The notes below the pieces were generated by a model that did not search any database, was not told where the DNA came from, and worked only from the letters and a program-made list of their open reading frames with translations. 64,000 nt of DNA from Promicromonospora sp. MEB111. GTDB taxonomy: Bacteria; Actinomycetota; Actinomycetes; Actinomycetales; Cellulomonadaceae. Of this stretch, positions 10,193 through 18,058 are shown one piece after another (position 1 is the stretch's first letter; the number at the start of each line of letters is the position of its first letter). The position numbers were made by a program, and so were the translations under genes. Location: assembly GCF_030209445.1 (NCBI RefSeq), contig NZ_JARVSD010000019.1:84684-148683 (forward strand), read 5' to 3'.

Positions 10193-10828
10193 CTATCGCT
10201 CGGCCCAGGCCCGTTCGAGCACCCCTAGGAATGTGGCTGTGGTTTGCGCGCCGGAGAGGCCGTACTTCCGGTCGACCACGAAGAATGGCACGCCTGTGAT
10301 GCCCAGCCGGGCCGCCTCGTCCTCGTCCGCACGCACGTCCTCGGCGTAGGCACCGGCGTCCGTCAGGACGGCGCGGACCTCGGCCTCGTCGAGCCCCGCG
10401 CGGATGGCGAGCTCCACCTGGTGCTCCGGGTCGTAGATGCTTCGCTCGGCGGAGAAGTTGCCCTCGTAGAACAGAGCGAGCAACTCGTCGCCGACACCAC
10501 GGTCGGCCGCCAGGCGCAGCAGCCTGTGCAGGTCGAAGGTGTTGCCGTGATCGCGGAAGTCGACGAGGTAGTCGAGCCCTTCGGCTCGGGCGAGTTGGGC
10601 GAGGTCCTCTTCGGCGGCGCGGGCCTGCTGCGGTGTCATGCCGTACTTCTCCGCGTGCTTCGGCCCGGTCGTCGGGCGCGTCTCGGCCAATCGGCGGTCG
10701 AGCTCGAAGGAGCGGTGGACCACCTCGACGTCGTCGCGGTGGGGGAAGGCGACCAGAGCCTTCTTGAAGCGTGCCTTGCCGATGAAGCACCAGGGGCAGG
10801 ACACGTCGGACCAGATCTCGACGCGCAA
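10193..10828 (-). CDS. DsbA family (FrnE-like) thioredoxin-fold oxidoreductase
   Basis: 211 aa, cytoplasmic (no signal peptide). Start is TTG 10828, supported by AAGGAG 8 nt upstream. The active site is SCPWCFIGK (CPWC) at residues about 10-18. Further family features are GMTPQQARAAEEDLAQLARAEGL, NTFDLHRLLRLA and the cis-Pro loop GITGVPFFVVD, then KYGLSGAQ. FrnE-like proteins are disulfide isomerases or tailoring/redox enzymes. Its upstream region carries two copies of the 17-bp palindrome seen also before the SnoaL-like gene, so both are probably controlled by the TetR at 11563. Confidence 0.88.
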   Translation of the reverse strand: MRVEIWSDVSCPWCFIGKARFKKALVAFPHRDDVEVVHRSFELDRRLAETRPTTGPKHAEKYGMTPQQARAAEEDLAQLARAEGLDYLVDFRDHGNTFDLHRLLRLAADRGVGDELLALFYEGNFSAERSIYDPEHQVELAIRAGLDEAEVRAVLTDAGAYAEDVRADEDEAARLGITGVPFFVVDRKYGLSGAQTTATFLGVLERAWAER

Positions 10829-10898
10829 TGCACTTACTCCTTGGGTTCTGCGGGATGCGCCGACCTCTGCCGGGTCCGACGGGGCGGGCGCTCGTTTA

Positions 10899-10915
10899 CG
10901 GACGACAGTCGTCCG
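10899..10915. promoter_or_regulatory. TetR-type operator, site 1
   Basis: CGGACGA-CAG-TCGTCCG, a perfect palindrome with 7-bp arms and 3-bp spacer, 71 bp upstream of the FrnE-like gene start. Confidence 0.75.
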
Positions 10916-10933
10916 CTTCTGTTGGAGTGTAAG

Positions 10934-10950
10934 CGGACGACGCTCGTCCG
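10934..10950. promoter_or_regulatory. TetR-type operator, site 2
   Basis: CGGACGA-CGC-TCGTCCG, a perfect palindrome. It starts 35 bp from the start of site 1, so the pair brackets the probable leftward promoter. Confidence 0.75.
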
Positions 10951-11006
10951 TCTGGTTGTAGTGGGCAGATCATGTGTCGCCTGGCTCACAGCAGCCTCCG
11001 GGAATT

Positions 11007-11023
11007 CGGACGATGGCCGTCCG
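11007..11023. promoter_or_regulatory. TetR-type operator, site 3
   Basis: CGGACGA-TGG-CCGTCCG, same palindrome with one mismatch in the right arm. It pairs with site 4 to bracket the rightward promoter. Confidence 0.7.
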
Positions 11024-11042
11024 GTTAGGCTCGGTACGCAAG

Positions 11043-11059
11043 CGGACGAGAGTCGTCCG
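11043..11059. promoter_or_regulatory. TetR-type operator, site 4
   Basis: CGGACGA-GAG-TCGTCCG, perfect palindrome, 36 bp from the start of site 3 and 50 bp upstream of the SnoaL-like start. The 280-bp region between the divergent genes is accounted for by these four sites and two promoters. Confidence 0.75.
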
Positions 11060-11108
11060 AATGTCTTGGCGCCCGGTACGGCGCCGGAACACCCGAGGAG
11101 ACATGGAT

Positions 11109-11570
11109 ATGAGTGACCTGGCTGAGCTCACCCGGCGCCTGGACGCGCTGGAGGCGGTCGAGGAGATCAAGAAGCTGAAGGCGCGGTACTTCCGCTTCGT
11201 GGACGAGAAGAAGCATGACGAGCTCGCGGCGCTGTTCACGCCGGACGCCACGCTGGTGACCGACGGGATCACCTGGGGTTCCCCTCGTGAGTTCGCGGAC
11301 ACCATCCGCGACCTGACGGGTGACGCGCCGTCGGTGCACCACGGGCACATGCCGGAGATCGAGATCCTGGGCGAGGACTCGGCGTCCGGTATCTGGGCGA
11401 TGGAGGACTTGCTGACCTTCCCCGTCGGGCCCGAGGCCCCTGAGGGGCACAACGGTTACGGGCAGTACCGTGAGACCTATCGCAAGGTCGACGGCCGGTG
11501 GCTGATCGACTCGGTGCTGCTGACTCGCCTGCGGATGGACGCTCTGGAGAACTGGGACCCGGATGCCTGA
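11109..11570 (+). CDS. SnoaL-like / NTF2-fold protein
   Basis: 153 aa. ATG 11109 is preferred over the ATG two codons earlier because GAGGAG (11095-11100) is then 8 nt away. The sequence has the SnoaL_4/NTF2-like pattern: LEAVEEIKKLKARYFRFVDEKK split by the HDELAALFTPDATL motif, then VHHGHMPEIEILGED, a YRETYRKVDGRWLIDS strand and LTRLRMD. Such proteins are small cone-shaped isomerases, dehydratases or binding proteins; no substrate is suggested. It overlaps the TetR gene by 8 nt and has two palindromic operators upstream. Confidence 0.8.
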   Translation: MSDLAELTRRLDALEAVEEIKKLKARYFRFVDEKKHDELAALFTPDATLVTDGITWGSPREFADTIRDLTGDAPSVHHGHMPEIEILGEDSASGIWAMEDLLTFPVGPEAPEGHNGYGQYRETYRKVDGRWLIDSVLLTRLRMDALENWDPDA

Positions 11571-12192
11571 CCTGGATACCACCACGGATGTCCGCGCCGA
11601 CGCGCGGCGCAACCGGCGCCAGCTGATCGTCGCGGCCCGGGAAGCTATCGCCTCCCGCGGCCTCGACGTATCGGCGCTGGACATCGCGACCGCCGCGGGA
11701 GTGGGGGTGGGCACCCTCTACCGCCGCTTCGGCACCAAGGACTCGCTTTTGGACGCCGTCGTCGTCGGCCTGTACGACGAGATGCTCGAAAGCGCGCAGG
11801 AGTGCCTGCGCATCGAGGATCCCTGGGAAGGGCTGAGCCGGTTCGTCATGGAGCTGGCCGGCGCCCACCGCGACAGCCGAGGTGTGGCCGAGGTGACCGC
11901 CGCGTGCGACACCGTGCCCACGCCCGAGATCGAGGAGCGGACCACGGCCCTGCAGGACGCCGTCATCCGGCTCACCGACCGGGCGTACGCGGCCGGCGCG
12001 CTGCGCGCGGACGTGACGTGGCAGGACGTCATGATCAGTTCGCGCGCGGGGTTGGACACCGACCACTGCCTCGGCGTCGACGCGGGACCCGACGGATGGC
12101 GCCGCGTCATCACGCTCCTCCTTGACGGGATGCGCGCCCCCGGACACACGCCCCTGAGCGGCACCGCGCCCCACCTGCACGACAACTCCTAG
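11563..12192 (+). CDS. TetR/AcrR family transcriptional regulator
   Basis: 209 aa. N-terminal TetR HTH at residues about 17-62: NRRQLIVAAREAIASRG then ALDIATAAGVGVGTLYRRFGTKDSLL. The C-terminal two thirds is the all-helical ligand domain with the end DGWRRVITLLLDGMRA typical of this group. The start overlaps the SnoaL-like gene by 8 nt, so the two are translated together. Best candidate for the protein binding the four CGGACGA-N3-TCGTCCG sites, which would make it an autoregulated repressor of both divergent transcripts (inference). Confidence 0.9.
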   Translation: MPDLDTTTDVRADARRNRRQLIVAAREAIASRGLDVSALDIATAAGVGVGTLYRRFGTKDSLLDAVVVGLYDEMLESAQECLRIEDPWEGLSRFVMELAGAHRDSRGVAEVTAACDTVPTPEIEERTTALQDAVIRLTDRAYAAGALRADVTWQDVMISSRAGLDTDHCLGVDAGPDGWRRVITLLLDGMRAPGHTPLSGTAPHLHDNS

Positions 12193-12272
12193 CACCAGGC
12201 CGACCAGGCCACGGCACGTACGAGGTCGTGGCTGGTTCCCGTGCGCCCAGAACTGAGTGAGGAAGAACCGGC

Positions 12273-13223
12273 ATGAGAGCCATCGGAATGACGACATTCG
12301 GCGGACCAGACGTCCTGCGCGAGCTCGACCACCCCGAGCCGGAGGTGGGTGACGATGAGGTACGGATCCACGTGGCGGCCGTGACCGTCAACAACGGCGA
12401 CCTCAGGATGCGCCGCGGCGAGGTGCACCAGCTTCGCCACGACGCCCCGTGGGTCCCGGGGATGGAGGCCGCGGGGGTCGTCGACGCCGTCGGAACGCGG
12501 GCTGCGGACCGGTTCCGCGTCGGCGAGGCGGTCACGGCACACGTGTGGCCGATCGACCCACGCGGTGGCGCCTACGCGGAGCTCACCGTCGCCGACATGA
12601 ACCGTGTGGTGCGCACACCCCACGGCGCCTCGATCGCGCAGGCGGCGACCCTGCCGATGAACGGTCTGACCGCCTACCAGACCGTCGAGGCGATGGGGCT
12701 CGAGCGGCCGGGCACGGTGGCCGTGATCGGCGCCGCGGGCGCGGTCGGCGGCTACATCGTGCAGCTCGCCGTCGCCGCCGGGCACCGCGTGGTCGCGGAC
12801 GCCGCGGACACGGACCGGGCGCTGGTCGAGAGCCTCGGCGCGCACGTCGTCGTCCCGCGCGGGGACGGTGTGGTCGACGCGATCCGTGCGGCGGTCGGCG
12901 AGGTGGACGCCGTCGCCCTGGCAGCCATGCCCACGCTCGATGTCGCGGAGATCGTCCGCCCCGGTGGTGCCGTGGCGTCCGTCGTCGGGTTCGGCGATCC
13001 CGGCCAGGTCATGGCCGCGCGCCGCCGTCGCGTCCGGCTCGCTCCCGTGGTGGTGGACGCCATCGCCGAGCCGGCACCGATGCTCCGGCACCTCGGCGAG
13101 CTCACCGAGCGCGGCGAGATCACGCTACGGGTCGCGGACGAGCTCCCGGCCGAGGACGCATCCGAAGCCCATCGCCGTCTGGAGTCGGGCGGCGTCCGCG
13201 GGAGGATCGTCCTCAGGTTCTGA
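12273..13223 (+). CDS. MDR-superfamily NADP-dependent quinone oxidoreductase-like protein
   Basis: 316 aa with ribosome site GAGGAAGAA upstream of ATG. GroES-like N-domain (GPDVLRELDHPEPEVGDDEV, VNNGDLRMRRGE, WVPGMEAAGVVDAVG). Rossmann cofactor motif VIGAAGAVGGYIVQLA, a one-Ala variant of the usual GxxGxxG. Zinc-binding cysteines are absent, as in quinone oxidoreductases. The C-terminus EASDEAHRRLESG-type ending (ASEAHRRLESGGVRGRIVL) is canonical. It lies 80 bp after the TetR gene. An imperfect hairpin (12204-12235) in between may terminate or attenuate, so common control is uncertain. Likely reduces quinones or other reactive carbonyls. Confidence 0.87.
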   Translation: MRAIGMTTFGGPDVLRELDHPEPEVGDDEVRIHVAAVTVNNGDLRMRRGEVHQLRHDAPWVPGMEAAGVVDAVGTRAADRFRVGEAVTAHVWPIDPRGGAYAELTVADMNRVVRTPHGASIAQAATLPMNGLTAYQTVEAMGLERPGTVAVIGAAGAVGGYIVQLAVAAGHRVVADAADTDRALVESLGAHVVVPRGDGVVDAIRAAVGEVDAVALAAMPTLDVAEIVRPGGAVASVVGFGDPGQVMAARRRRVRLAPVVVDAIAEPAPMLRHLGELTERGEITLRVADELPAEDASEAHRRLESGGVRGRIVLRF

Positions 13224-13299
13224 GGCGGTGCCGCGATCCAGGAGTGGGCCCGGCGCCGGGCCGGCCCACTCCCGGGCCGCCGAAAGGCCACGGAGGCTG

Positions 13300-13585
13300 C
13301 TGGGCGCGTACCAGCTCGACCACCGGTATCAGCCGGTCGGTCATGCTCTGGTACCCAGCGAACTGCGGCTGGACGGCGGACTGCTTTGGCGAGGTACTCC
13401 TCGCTTCCGCCCTTGCTGGCGAAGGCGAGGATGCGGCCGTTCTCACCTAAGTGGACCAGGGGCGTGATCCGCTCCTTGACGGACTTGGCGCCGACGTTGT
13501 GCACCAGGACCAGAGGCTTGTCCGCGAAGACGCCTCCGGCGCGGCCGCCGTTCGCACGAAACTCGGCGATCACGGTCTGGTTCAT
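13300..13585 (-). pseudogene. Remnant of a deazaflavin (F420)-dependent nitroreductase (Ddn family)
   Basis: From ATG 13585 the minus strand reads MNQTVIAEFRANGGRAGG then LVLVHNVGAKSVKERITPLVHL and FASKGG, the start of Ddn-type enzymes. The middle (normally DWYHNLVANPEV and following, about 40 residues) is missing: SKGGS runs straight into EEYLAKAV. Around 13365-13378 the frame then breaks. The next frame continues with the family C-terminus, QPQFAGYQSMTDRLIPVVELVR. So there is an internal deletion plus a frameshift; the product cannot be functional. It lies at the edge of the TetR redox module. Confidence 0.75.
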
Positions 13586-13678
13586 GGCATCGCGTCTCTG
13601 TCCCGGTTCGATAACGGCCCCCGAGCAGCGCGACCGTGATGTGCTCTCACCGTCGAGGTTCATGGATGATGACTGCTC

Positions 13679-13969
13679 ATGGACGCCAGAAAGCCGCTGT
13701 CGGGTCTCTACGCCCCGATGCCCGAGGTAGGCACGAAGAAGTTCTGCGTGTTCTGTCGCGAGCCGGTGACCCTGGAGCGGGCGGCGTCGGGGTGGCACTA
13801 CTGGACGGCGGCCGGTGACCCGGTGGACGGCGGCCGGCACTGCTACGGCGGCACGATGGGCAACGTCCACTCGCCGGCACTGCGCACCCTGCACCTGCCG
13901 CTGGCGGAGTCCGACGACCAGAAGTGGGCCTGGCGGTACTCGCCGGAGGGCGAAGGCCGGTTGCAGTAG
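13679..13969 (+). CDS. Hypothetical 96-aa protein with CxxC motif
   Basis: Codon use and the cysteine/aromatic-rich sequence suggest a real gene. It contains KKFCVFCREPVTLER (one CxxC knuckle), SGWHYWTAAGDPVDGGRHCYGG and PALRTLHLPL. The CxxC plus downstream His/Cys could bind one metal, but this is not a recognised zinc ribbon. No ribosome site or -10 element is clear, and ATG 13718 is an alternative start. I do not recognise the family. Confidence 0.5.
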   Translation: MDARKPLSGLYAPMPEVGTKKFCVFCREPVTLERAASGWHYWTAAGDPVDGGRHCYGGTMGNVHSPALRTLHLPLAESDDQKWAWRYSPEGEGRLQ

Positions 13970-13995
13970 CACGCGTGCGCGACGTGCCCGCCGGC

Positions 13996-15591
13996 TCAGA
14001 ACGGCCAGATCAGCGGCACGTACCACACCGCCGCCGCGAGGAACACGAGGGCCAGCGGCAGGCCGAGACGCCAGTAGTCCCCGAACCGGTAGCCCCCGGG
14101 CTGCAGCACCATCAGGTTGACCGGTGTCGCGATCGGGGTGAGGAACGCGGCGGCCCCGACCACCGCGAGGGCCATCATGAACGGCTGCACGCTCACGTCG
14201 AGCGTCTGGGCGAACGACACCGCGACCGGCGCCATGACGAGCACGGTCGCGACGTTCGAGATGAACTGGCCGAGCACGAGCGTGAGCGCGCACAGCGCCA
14301 GGAGCGCCAGATGTGGCGAGCCGCTGCCGGTGAGGCGCATCACGACGTCGGCCATCGCCTCGGCCGCGCCCGAGGACACGAACGCCGCCGACAAGGGGAT
14401 GAGCGCGGCGATGAGGATGACCGTGTCCCACGAGATCGCCCGGAGGCTCTGGGGAACGGTGAGCACCTTCAGCAGGACCAGCGCCCCCGCGGCGAGCAGC
14501 CCGACGATCACCGGAGGGACGGCGCCGGTCGCCAGGAGCCCGATCGTCGCGATCAGCACCCCCAGGCAGCGCCTCCAGCCGGTCCCGAGCGGCACGCTCC
14601 GCTGGAGGCTCTGCGACGCCTCGACGGCGATGACGTCCGGTGACCGGGTGTAGCGGTGCAGCGCCTCCCACGGCCCGCGGACCAGGACGGAGTCACCGGC
14701 CTGCAACGACAGCGCTCCCGACGAGGCCGAGCCGTCGGAACCGGCCGAGGAGTCGCTGCCGCGGCGCAGCGCGACCACCACGAGATCCTCGTCCCGCGTG
14801 GTCATGCCCGGGCTGACGCGCCGCCCGATCAGGGTCGAGCGCGGCGCGATGAGCACCTCGACGACTCCGGCCGTGTCCGTGAAGAGGCGGGCCGCGTCGA
14901 GCTCCGCGGTGTAGCTCTCCCGCCACGAACGCACCCGTTCGTGCGGGTCGGCCGCGACGTCGACCAGGTGCTCCGGGACCCGCTCCGGCAGGAGACGCTC
15001 GCCGAGGGTCACGACGAGGAGCATCGTGACCAGGACGAGCGGCAGGCCCACCAGCGCGAACTCGAAGTACCCGAACTCCCGGCCGCCCGACTCCGCGGCG
15101 ACCTCGGAGACGATGACGTTCACCGGGGTCCCGGTCAGCGTCAGCATCGACCCCGCGCTGGCGGCGAACGCCACGGGGACGAGCATCCTCGACGGCACGA
15201 TGCCGGCCCGCGCGGCGGCGACGACGGCGACGGGCAGGAGCGCCGCGACGGCTCCGTTGATGCTGATGACCGCCGCGAGGAGCGCCGTGCCGCCGACCAT
15301 CGCCACGAGCAGCCCGGCGCGCCCCCACGACGAGCACTTCTCGAGCTGCGTCCCGATCCACGCCGTGATCCCCGTCGTCGCCAGTGCCTCACCGAGCACG
15401 AACAACGTGGCGATGAACAGGACGATCGGATCGCTGAAGCCGGACAGGGCCTCGCCCAGGTCGAGCACGCCGGTCGCCCACAACGCGACCGGCACGAACA
15501 GCGCGACGATCACGAGCGGCACCCGGTTGGTCGCGAAGCCGAGCACCGCCAGCGACAGGATCACGAGGGTCGCGACCAGGGGGTCGATCAT
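13996..15591 (-). CDS. SLC13/DASS-type anion permease with TrkA-C domain
   Basis: 531 aa from ATG 15591. About 11-12 membrane segments in two halves, separated by a cytoplasmic TrkA_C (RCK_C) domain at about residues 225-300 (VVEVLIAPRSTLIGRR, DEDLVVVALRRG, LQAGDSVLVRGPWEAL). Duplicated transport motifs are visible: SINGAVAALLPVAVV and LTLTGTPVNVIVSE in the first half, SNVATVLVMAPVAV and LTPIATPVNLMV in the second. These resemble the SNT and TP-N signatures of SLC13 carriers. Members carry dicarboxylates, citrate or sulfate; the TrkA-C form is often linked to sulfur compounds. Divergent from the RclA-like gene. Confidence 0.85.
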   Translation of the reverse strand: MIDPLVATLVILSLAVLGFATNRVPLVIVALFVPVALWATGVLDLGEALSGFSDPIVLFIATLFVLGEALATTGITAWIGTQLEKCSSWGRAGLLVAMVGGTALLAAVISINGAVAALLPVAVVAAARAGIVPSRMLVPVAFAASAGSMLTLTGTPVNVIVSEVAAESGGREFGYFEFALVGLPLVLVTMLLVVTLGERLLPERVPEHLVDVAADPHERVRSWRESYTAELDAARLFTDTAGVVEVLIAPRSTLIGRRVSPGMTTRDEDLVVVALRRGSDSSAGSDGSASSGALSLQAGDSVLVRGPWEALHRYTRSPDVIAVEASQSLQRSVPLGTGWRRCLGVLIATIGLLATGAVPPVIVGLLAAGALVLLKVLTVPQSLRAISWDTVILIAALIPLSAAFVSSGAAEAMADVVMRLTGSGSPHLALLALCALTLVLGQFISNVATVLVMAPVAVSFAQTLDVSVQPFMMALAVVGAAAFLTPIATPVNLMVLQPGGYRFGDYWRLGLPLALVFLAAAVWYVPLIWPF

Positions 15592-15711
15592 GCCTGTCCC
15601 GTCGGTCGAGGGTGTCGTTGCACGAGCCCCATCGTCGCACCCGGCCGGACGGGACGGGCGGGCCGGGACGCCGCGCTGGTCGTGATCCGGGCCACCCGGC
15701 AAGATCGACGC

Positions 15712-17187
15712 ATGACCAACCTCGCTGACGAGTCCGTGACGACCCGGTCCGCCGAGCTCGACGTCGACCTCGCGGTGGTCGGCTTCGGCAAGGGCGGCAA
15801 GACCCTCGCGGCCACCATGGCCCGCCACGGCAGCCGGGTCGCGATGATCGAGCAGTCCGACCGCATGTACGGCGGGACGTGCATCAACATCGGGTGCGTC
15901 CCCACCAAGGCCCTCGTGCACGACGCCGAGAACGGCTCGGCCGACGTCCCCGGTCCGGACCGGTACCGTCGCGCCGCGGAGCGCACCGACGCCCTGACCA
16001 CGCTGTTGCGCGGCAAGAACTTCGCGATGCTCGACACCCTCGACACCGTGACCGTCATCACCGGCACCGCGGCCTTCGCGGACCCCCACACCCTGGTCGT
16101 CACGGCCGGCGACGACACCCTGCGGGTCACCGCGCGGACGATCGTCGTCAACACCGGCGCCGATCCCGAGCTCCCGCCGGTCCCGGGACTGCGCGAGAGC
16201 GAGCGCGTGGTCACCAGCACCCAGCTGCTCGCCCGCACCGAACGGCCCGACGAGCTCGTCGTCCTCGGCGGCGGGTACGTCGCCGTCGAGTTCGCGTCGA
16301 TGCACGCCGCGTTCGGCGCGCGCGTGACCCTCCTCGCCCGGGGGCCGCGCATCCTGCGGGCCGAGGACGACGACGTCGTCGCCACCGCCACCGAGATCCT
16401 GACCGACGCGGGCGTCACGATCCGCACGGGAGCCACGGTCACCGGCGTCGCCGACGAGGACGGCGTCGCCGTCGTCAGCTACACCGATCAGGCAGGCGGG
16501 CCGCAGACGGTCCGGGGCGACACGGTGCTCGCCGCCCTGGGACGTCGTCCGCACACCGCCGGTCTCGGTCTCGACGCCGCCGGGATCCGGACGGACGCCC
16601 GCGGCGCCGTCGTGGTCGACGAGCACCTGCGCACCACCCAGCCGCACGTCTACGCGGTCGGTGACGTCAACGGCGGGCCGCAGTACACCTATGTCTCGCT
16701 CGACGACCACCGGATCGTGCTCGACCACCTCACCGGGGAGGGCCACCGCACCACCACGGACCGCAGGGCCGTCGCCTCCGCGCTCTTCATGACCCCGCCC
16801 CTGGCGCGGGTCGGCCTCACCGAGGCCGAGGCCCGCGCGTCGGGCCGCCCGCTCCTCGTCGCCCGGAGGCGGGTCGCCGACATGGCGACCGTGCCCCGGG
16901 CGCGCATCGTCCACGATCCGCGGGGCGTCATGAAGGCGGTCGTCGACGCCGAGACCGATCAGATCCTCGGCGTCACGATGCTCAGCCACGACGCCCACGA
17001 GACGATCAACACGGTCGCGCTCGCCATGCGCCACGGCGTGACGGCCGGCGAGCTGCGCGACGAGATCTACACCCACCCGTCCATGACCGAGGCCCTCAAC
17101 GACCTGTTCGCCAACCTCCGGCCGGTCGAGGACCCGGTCGACGACGGTGCGCCCGGCCGGTCACACGGACCGGCCGGGACCGAGTGA
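15712..17187 (+). CDS. RclA-like FAD-dependent disulfide oxidoreductase
   Basis: 491 aa. It reads close to E. coli RclA along its length: GFGKGGKTLAATMARHG, then MYGGTCINIGCVPTKALVH with redox cysteines 57 and 62, QYTYVSLDDHRIVLDHL, FMTPPLARVGLTEAEA and the C-terminal HPSMTEALNDLF. RclA is known as a Cu(II) and hypothiocyanous-acid reductase protecting against reactive chlorine species. NAD motif LGGGYVAVEFASMHA is present. It has about 20 extra N-terminal residues and 15 C-terminal residues relative to RclA. Mercuric reductase is less likely: no HMA domain and no C-terminal Cys pair. Stop meets the opposing gene with no gap. Confidence 0.85.
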   Translation: MTNLADESVTTRSAELDVDLAVVGFGKGGKTLAATMARHGSRVAMIEQSDRMYGGTCINIGCVPTKALVHDAENGSADVPGPDRYRRAAERTDALTTLLRGKNFAMLDTLDTVTVITGTAAFADPHTLVVTAGDDTLRVTARTIVVNTGADPELPPVPGLRESERVVTSTQLLARTERPDELVVLGGGYVAVEFASMHAAFGARVTLLARGPRILRAEDDDVVATATEILTDAGVTIRTGATVTGVADEDGVAVVSYTDQAGGPQTVRGDTVLAALGRRPHTAGLGLDAAGIRTDARGAVVVDEHLRTTQPHVYAVGDVNGGPQYTYVSLDDHRIVLDHLTGEGHRTTTDRRAVASALFMTPPLARVGLTEAEARASGRPLLVARRRVADMATVPRARIVHDPRGVMKAVVDAETDQILGVTMLSHDAHETINTVALAMRHGVTAGELRDEIYTHPSMTEALNDLFANLRPVEDPVDDGAPGRSHGPAGTE

Positions 17188-17889
17188 TCACCGCGGGACG
17201 TATCCCAGCGACGACGCTGCGCCGTCACCCCGGGTCCCGGCGGGGACCAGCGTGAGCACCAGCGCGTCCGCCGCGTCCATGGATGCGGCTCCGCCGTCCG
17301 GGCCACGTGGGGCCTGTGCCTCGGCCAGGAGGTTGCCCGGGCCCTGGGCGACCACGTAGGCCCGCTCGACGGTGCACGGCGTGCCCAGCACCACCTTGGC
17401 GTCGCCCTCGCCCGTCAGCGTGGTCCTGTTCGCCGTGTCCGCCTGCCACGGCAGCGCCGTGCAGGAGGACGCCCCGCTCGCCGAGGAGTCGACGTCGAGG
17501 ACGGCGAGCGCTCCGGAGGGCCGTTCGAGGTACCTCGGCGCCGTGATGCCGGGGGCCTCGGCCAGCGCCGGAACGAGGCCGTCCGCGCCGGCCGGGTCGG
17601 CCGTCGGGCCGACCACCGCGTCGACGACGACGCGGACGCGTGCGGCGCCGGATACGAGCACGAGCCGGTCGGGCGTCTCGGTGACGATCGACCACCCGCC
17701 GGCGGCCAGCTCGCCGCTGTCCAGTGCGGCGCGGCCGCCCAGCACGAGCCTCGGCCCGTTCGTCTCCTCGTCCTCCAGGGGCCGTGCGGTGGCCGGTGCG
17801 CCCAGCGCGAGCGTCGCGGCGCCCACCGCGGCGAGCATGCCCGCCAGCAGGCCGGCGCGACGCGTGTCCCGAGGGTTCTGTCCAGTCAT
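17188..17889 (-). CDS. Secreted protein of unknown function
   Basis: 233 aa from ATG 17889, with GAAGGA-type ribosome site. N-terminus has a Sec signal: basic MTGQNPRDTRRAG, hydrophobic LLAGMLAAVGAATLALG, cleavage near APATARP. The mature part has no recognised domain. It contains two cysteines in SSCTALPWQ and GTPCTVERAYVV, which may form a disulfide, and a beta-rich pattern (VVTETPDRLVLVSGAARVRVVVD). Divergent from the LAL regulator, so it may be one of its targets. Confidence 0.7.
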   Translation of the reverse strand: MTGQNPRDTRRAGLLAGMLAAVGAATLALGAPATARPLEDEETNGPRLVLGGRAALDSGELAAGGWSIVTETPDRLVLVSGAARVRVVVDAVVGPTADPAGADGLVPALAEAPGITAPRYLERPSGALAVLDVDSSASGASSCTALPWQADTANRTTLTGEGDAKVVLGTPCTVERAYVVAQGPGNLLAEAQAPRGPDGGAASMDAADALVLTLVPAGTRGDGAASSLGYVPR

Positions 17890-18004
17890 GGTTCCGTTCC
17901 TTCGTGATCGGACCCCTCCCGACGGAGCCCTGGTACGAGCGACGCTAGGAGCGGGCGCGAGACGGGACATGACCGGAACGGACCATCTTCGAGGGCCGGC
18001 GCAC

Positions 18005-18022
18005 ATGGTCAGATCTGACCAT
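18005..18022. promoter_or_regulatory. 18-bp perfect palindrome upstream of the LAL regulator
   Basis: ATGGTCAGATCTGACCAT is fully self-complementary. It lies 36 bp before the GTG start; with a leaderless start its centre is near -45, where activators bind. A GGACCAT half-site is also present near 17974-17985. Likely an operator for the divergent 17889/18059 promoters. Confidence 0.6.
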
Positions 18023-18045
18023 CGACCCGTTCGAGCGCCCCGGCG

Positions 18046-18051
18046 TAACGT
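18046..18051 (+). promoter_or_regulatory. -10-like element of the LAL gene (leaderless)
   Basis: TAACGT, 7 nt, then GTG 18059. No Shine-Dalgarno is present. This supports GTG 18059 as the start rather than ATG 18005, which lies inside the palindrome. Confidence 0.5.
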
Positions 18052-18058
18052 TGCTGAC

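Noticed and set aside
13996..17076. Single minus-strand frame of 1026 codons spanning the SLC13 gene and beyond
   Set aside because: Only the last 531 residues are a real protein (starting at ATG 15591). The upstream part is antisense to the RclA-like gene.
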